Shown in pieces: positions 6,474 through 6,785 of a DNA stretch of 6,785 bases. Source of the stretch: UBA509 sp038729325 (GTDB lineage Archaea; Thermoplasmatota; Thermoplasmata; Thermoplasmatales; Thermoplasmataceae). The translations under genes and the position numbers were made by a program. The stretch's first letter is position 1; the number at the start of each line of letters is the position of its first letter. The stretch is from contig JAVYSG010000065.1 of NCBI GenBank assembly GCA_038729325.1, positions 1-6,785 on the forward strand, given 5' to 3'. The notes beneath the pieces are model-generated. The model was given only the letters and a program-made list of their open reading frames with translations. It ran no database searches and was not told where the DNA came from.

Positions 6474-6785
6474 ATGAAGACGATGATATGGAACATTGAC
6501 TACTTCTGCAACCTCCGCTGCAAAAGCTGCAATGCCTGGCAGGGCCAGATTTTCTTTCCTGAGGATTTAATTGACAAACATATTGAGGAGATGAAAAAAA
6601 ACAAGATCAAGATCGTATCACTCACTGGAGGAGAACCAACACTAAATAAATCGATCCTGAGCATTATCCAGAAGCTCAAGGAAAACAAGTTTATCACCCA
6701 CATTGCCAGCAATGGCACGAATCCCTATGTTTTGAGGAAGCTTTACCCGTACCTGGATGGTATAACAATATCTCTTGATTCCAAC
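6474..6785 (+). CDS. Radical SAM domain protein, N-terminal 104 residues (runs off window)
   Basis: The start of a radical S-adenosylmethionine enzyme. The 4Fe-4S cluster motif CxxxCxxC is complete at C12, C16 and C19 ('DYFCNLRCKSCNAWQGQ'). The SAM amino-group motif is 'LTGGEPTL' (50-57), and later strands of the partial barrel include 'HIASNGT' (76-82) and 'GITISLDSN' (96-104), where the SPASM/MoaA-like group usually shows ISLDG or ISIDS. The cluster motif lies only 11 residues from the start, so there is no N-terminal extension. Elongator, B12-binding and TRAM domains are therefore absent on this side. Family members of this shape include MoaA-, PqqE/SPASM-like and heme d1/AhbC-type enzymes. 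Which one depends on the missing C-terminus, for example a Cys-rich SPASM domain. The ATG is preferred from the promoter position and because the domain starts at once. Confidence 0.92.
   Translation, partial: MKTMIWNIDYFCNLRCKSCNAWQGQIFFPEDLIDKHIEEMKKNKIKIVSLTGGEPTLNKSILSIIQKLKENKFITHIASNGTNPYVLRKLYPYLDGITISLDSN

Overview
The window looks like part of an archaeal metagenome scaffold, most likely from Thermoplasmatales or a close relative. This is inferred from three things: archaeal TATA boxes about 24-30 bases ahead of start codons with little or no leader, a very large sequon-rich PKD-like surface glycoprotein, and an archaeal-type RtcB RNA ligase. A 100-N scaffold gap, whose two flanks repeat each other exactly over 127 bp, also points to a short-read assembly. 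No rRNA, tRNA, CRISPR array or mobile element was seen.

Left half, all on the minus strand (read right to left). rtcB (3377-4819) encodes the 3'-phosphate/5'-OH RNA ligase of tRNA splicing and RNA repair, with every catalytic residue I can check in place. Its stop overlaps the start of a short amidohydrolase/deaminase-like gene (2358-3380) as ATGA, so the two are very probably one operon. About 70 bp further on, behind its own TATA box and Shine-Dalgarno-like GAGG, starts a huge secreted surface protein (2287 to beyond position 1). At least 762 residues of it are present, with a TTG start, a signal peptide, about 39 N-glycosylation sequons, no cysteine and PKD-like modules.

Middle. The N run (4825-4924) separates two identical copies of the rtcB 5' end. 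Read literally, the window has one complete rtcB plus a second truncated start. The simplest reading is that no real gap exists and that 4824 joins directly to 5052. The 5052-5160 stretch is then the divergent intergenic region between rtcB and the plus-strand genes.

Right half, all on the plus strand. In order: a 74-residue orphan protein (5161-5385) with a likely leaderless TTG start; a winged-helix regulator (5517-5843) behind a good TATA box; a GNAT acetyltransferase (5879-6421) 35 bp downstream and possibly co-transcribed; and the first 104 codons of a radical SAM protein (6474 to the window end). I see no single pathway linking these genes. The firmest functional units are the rtcB-amidohydrolase pair and the possible regulator-GNAT pair.
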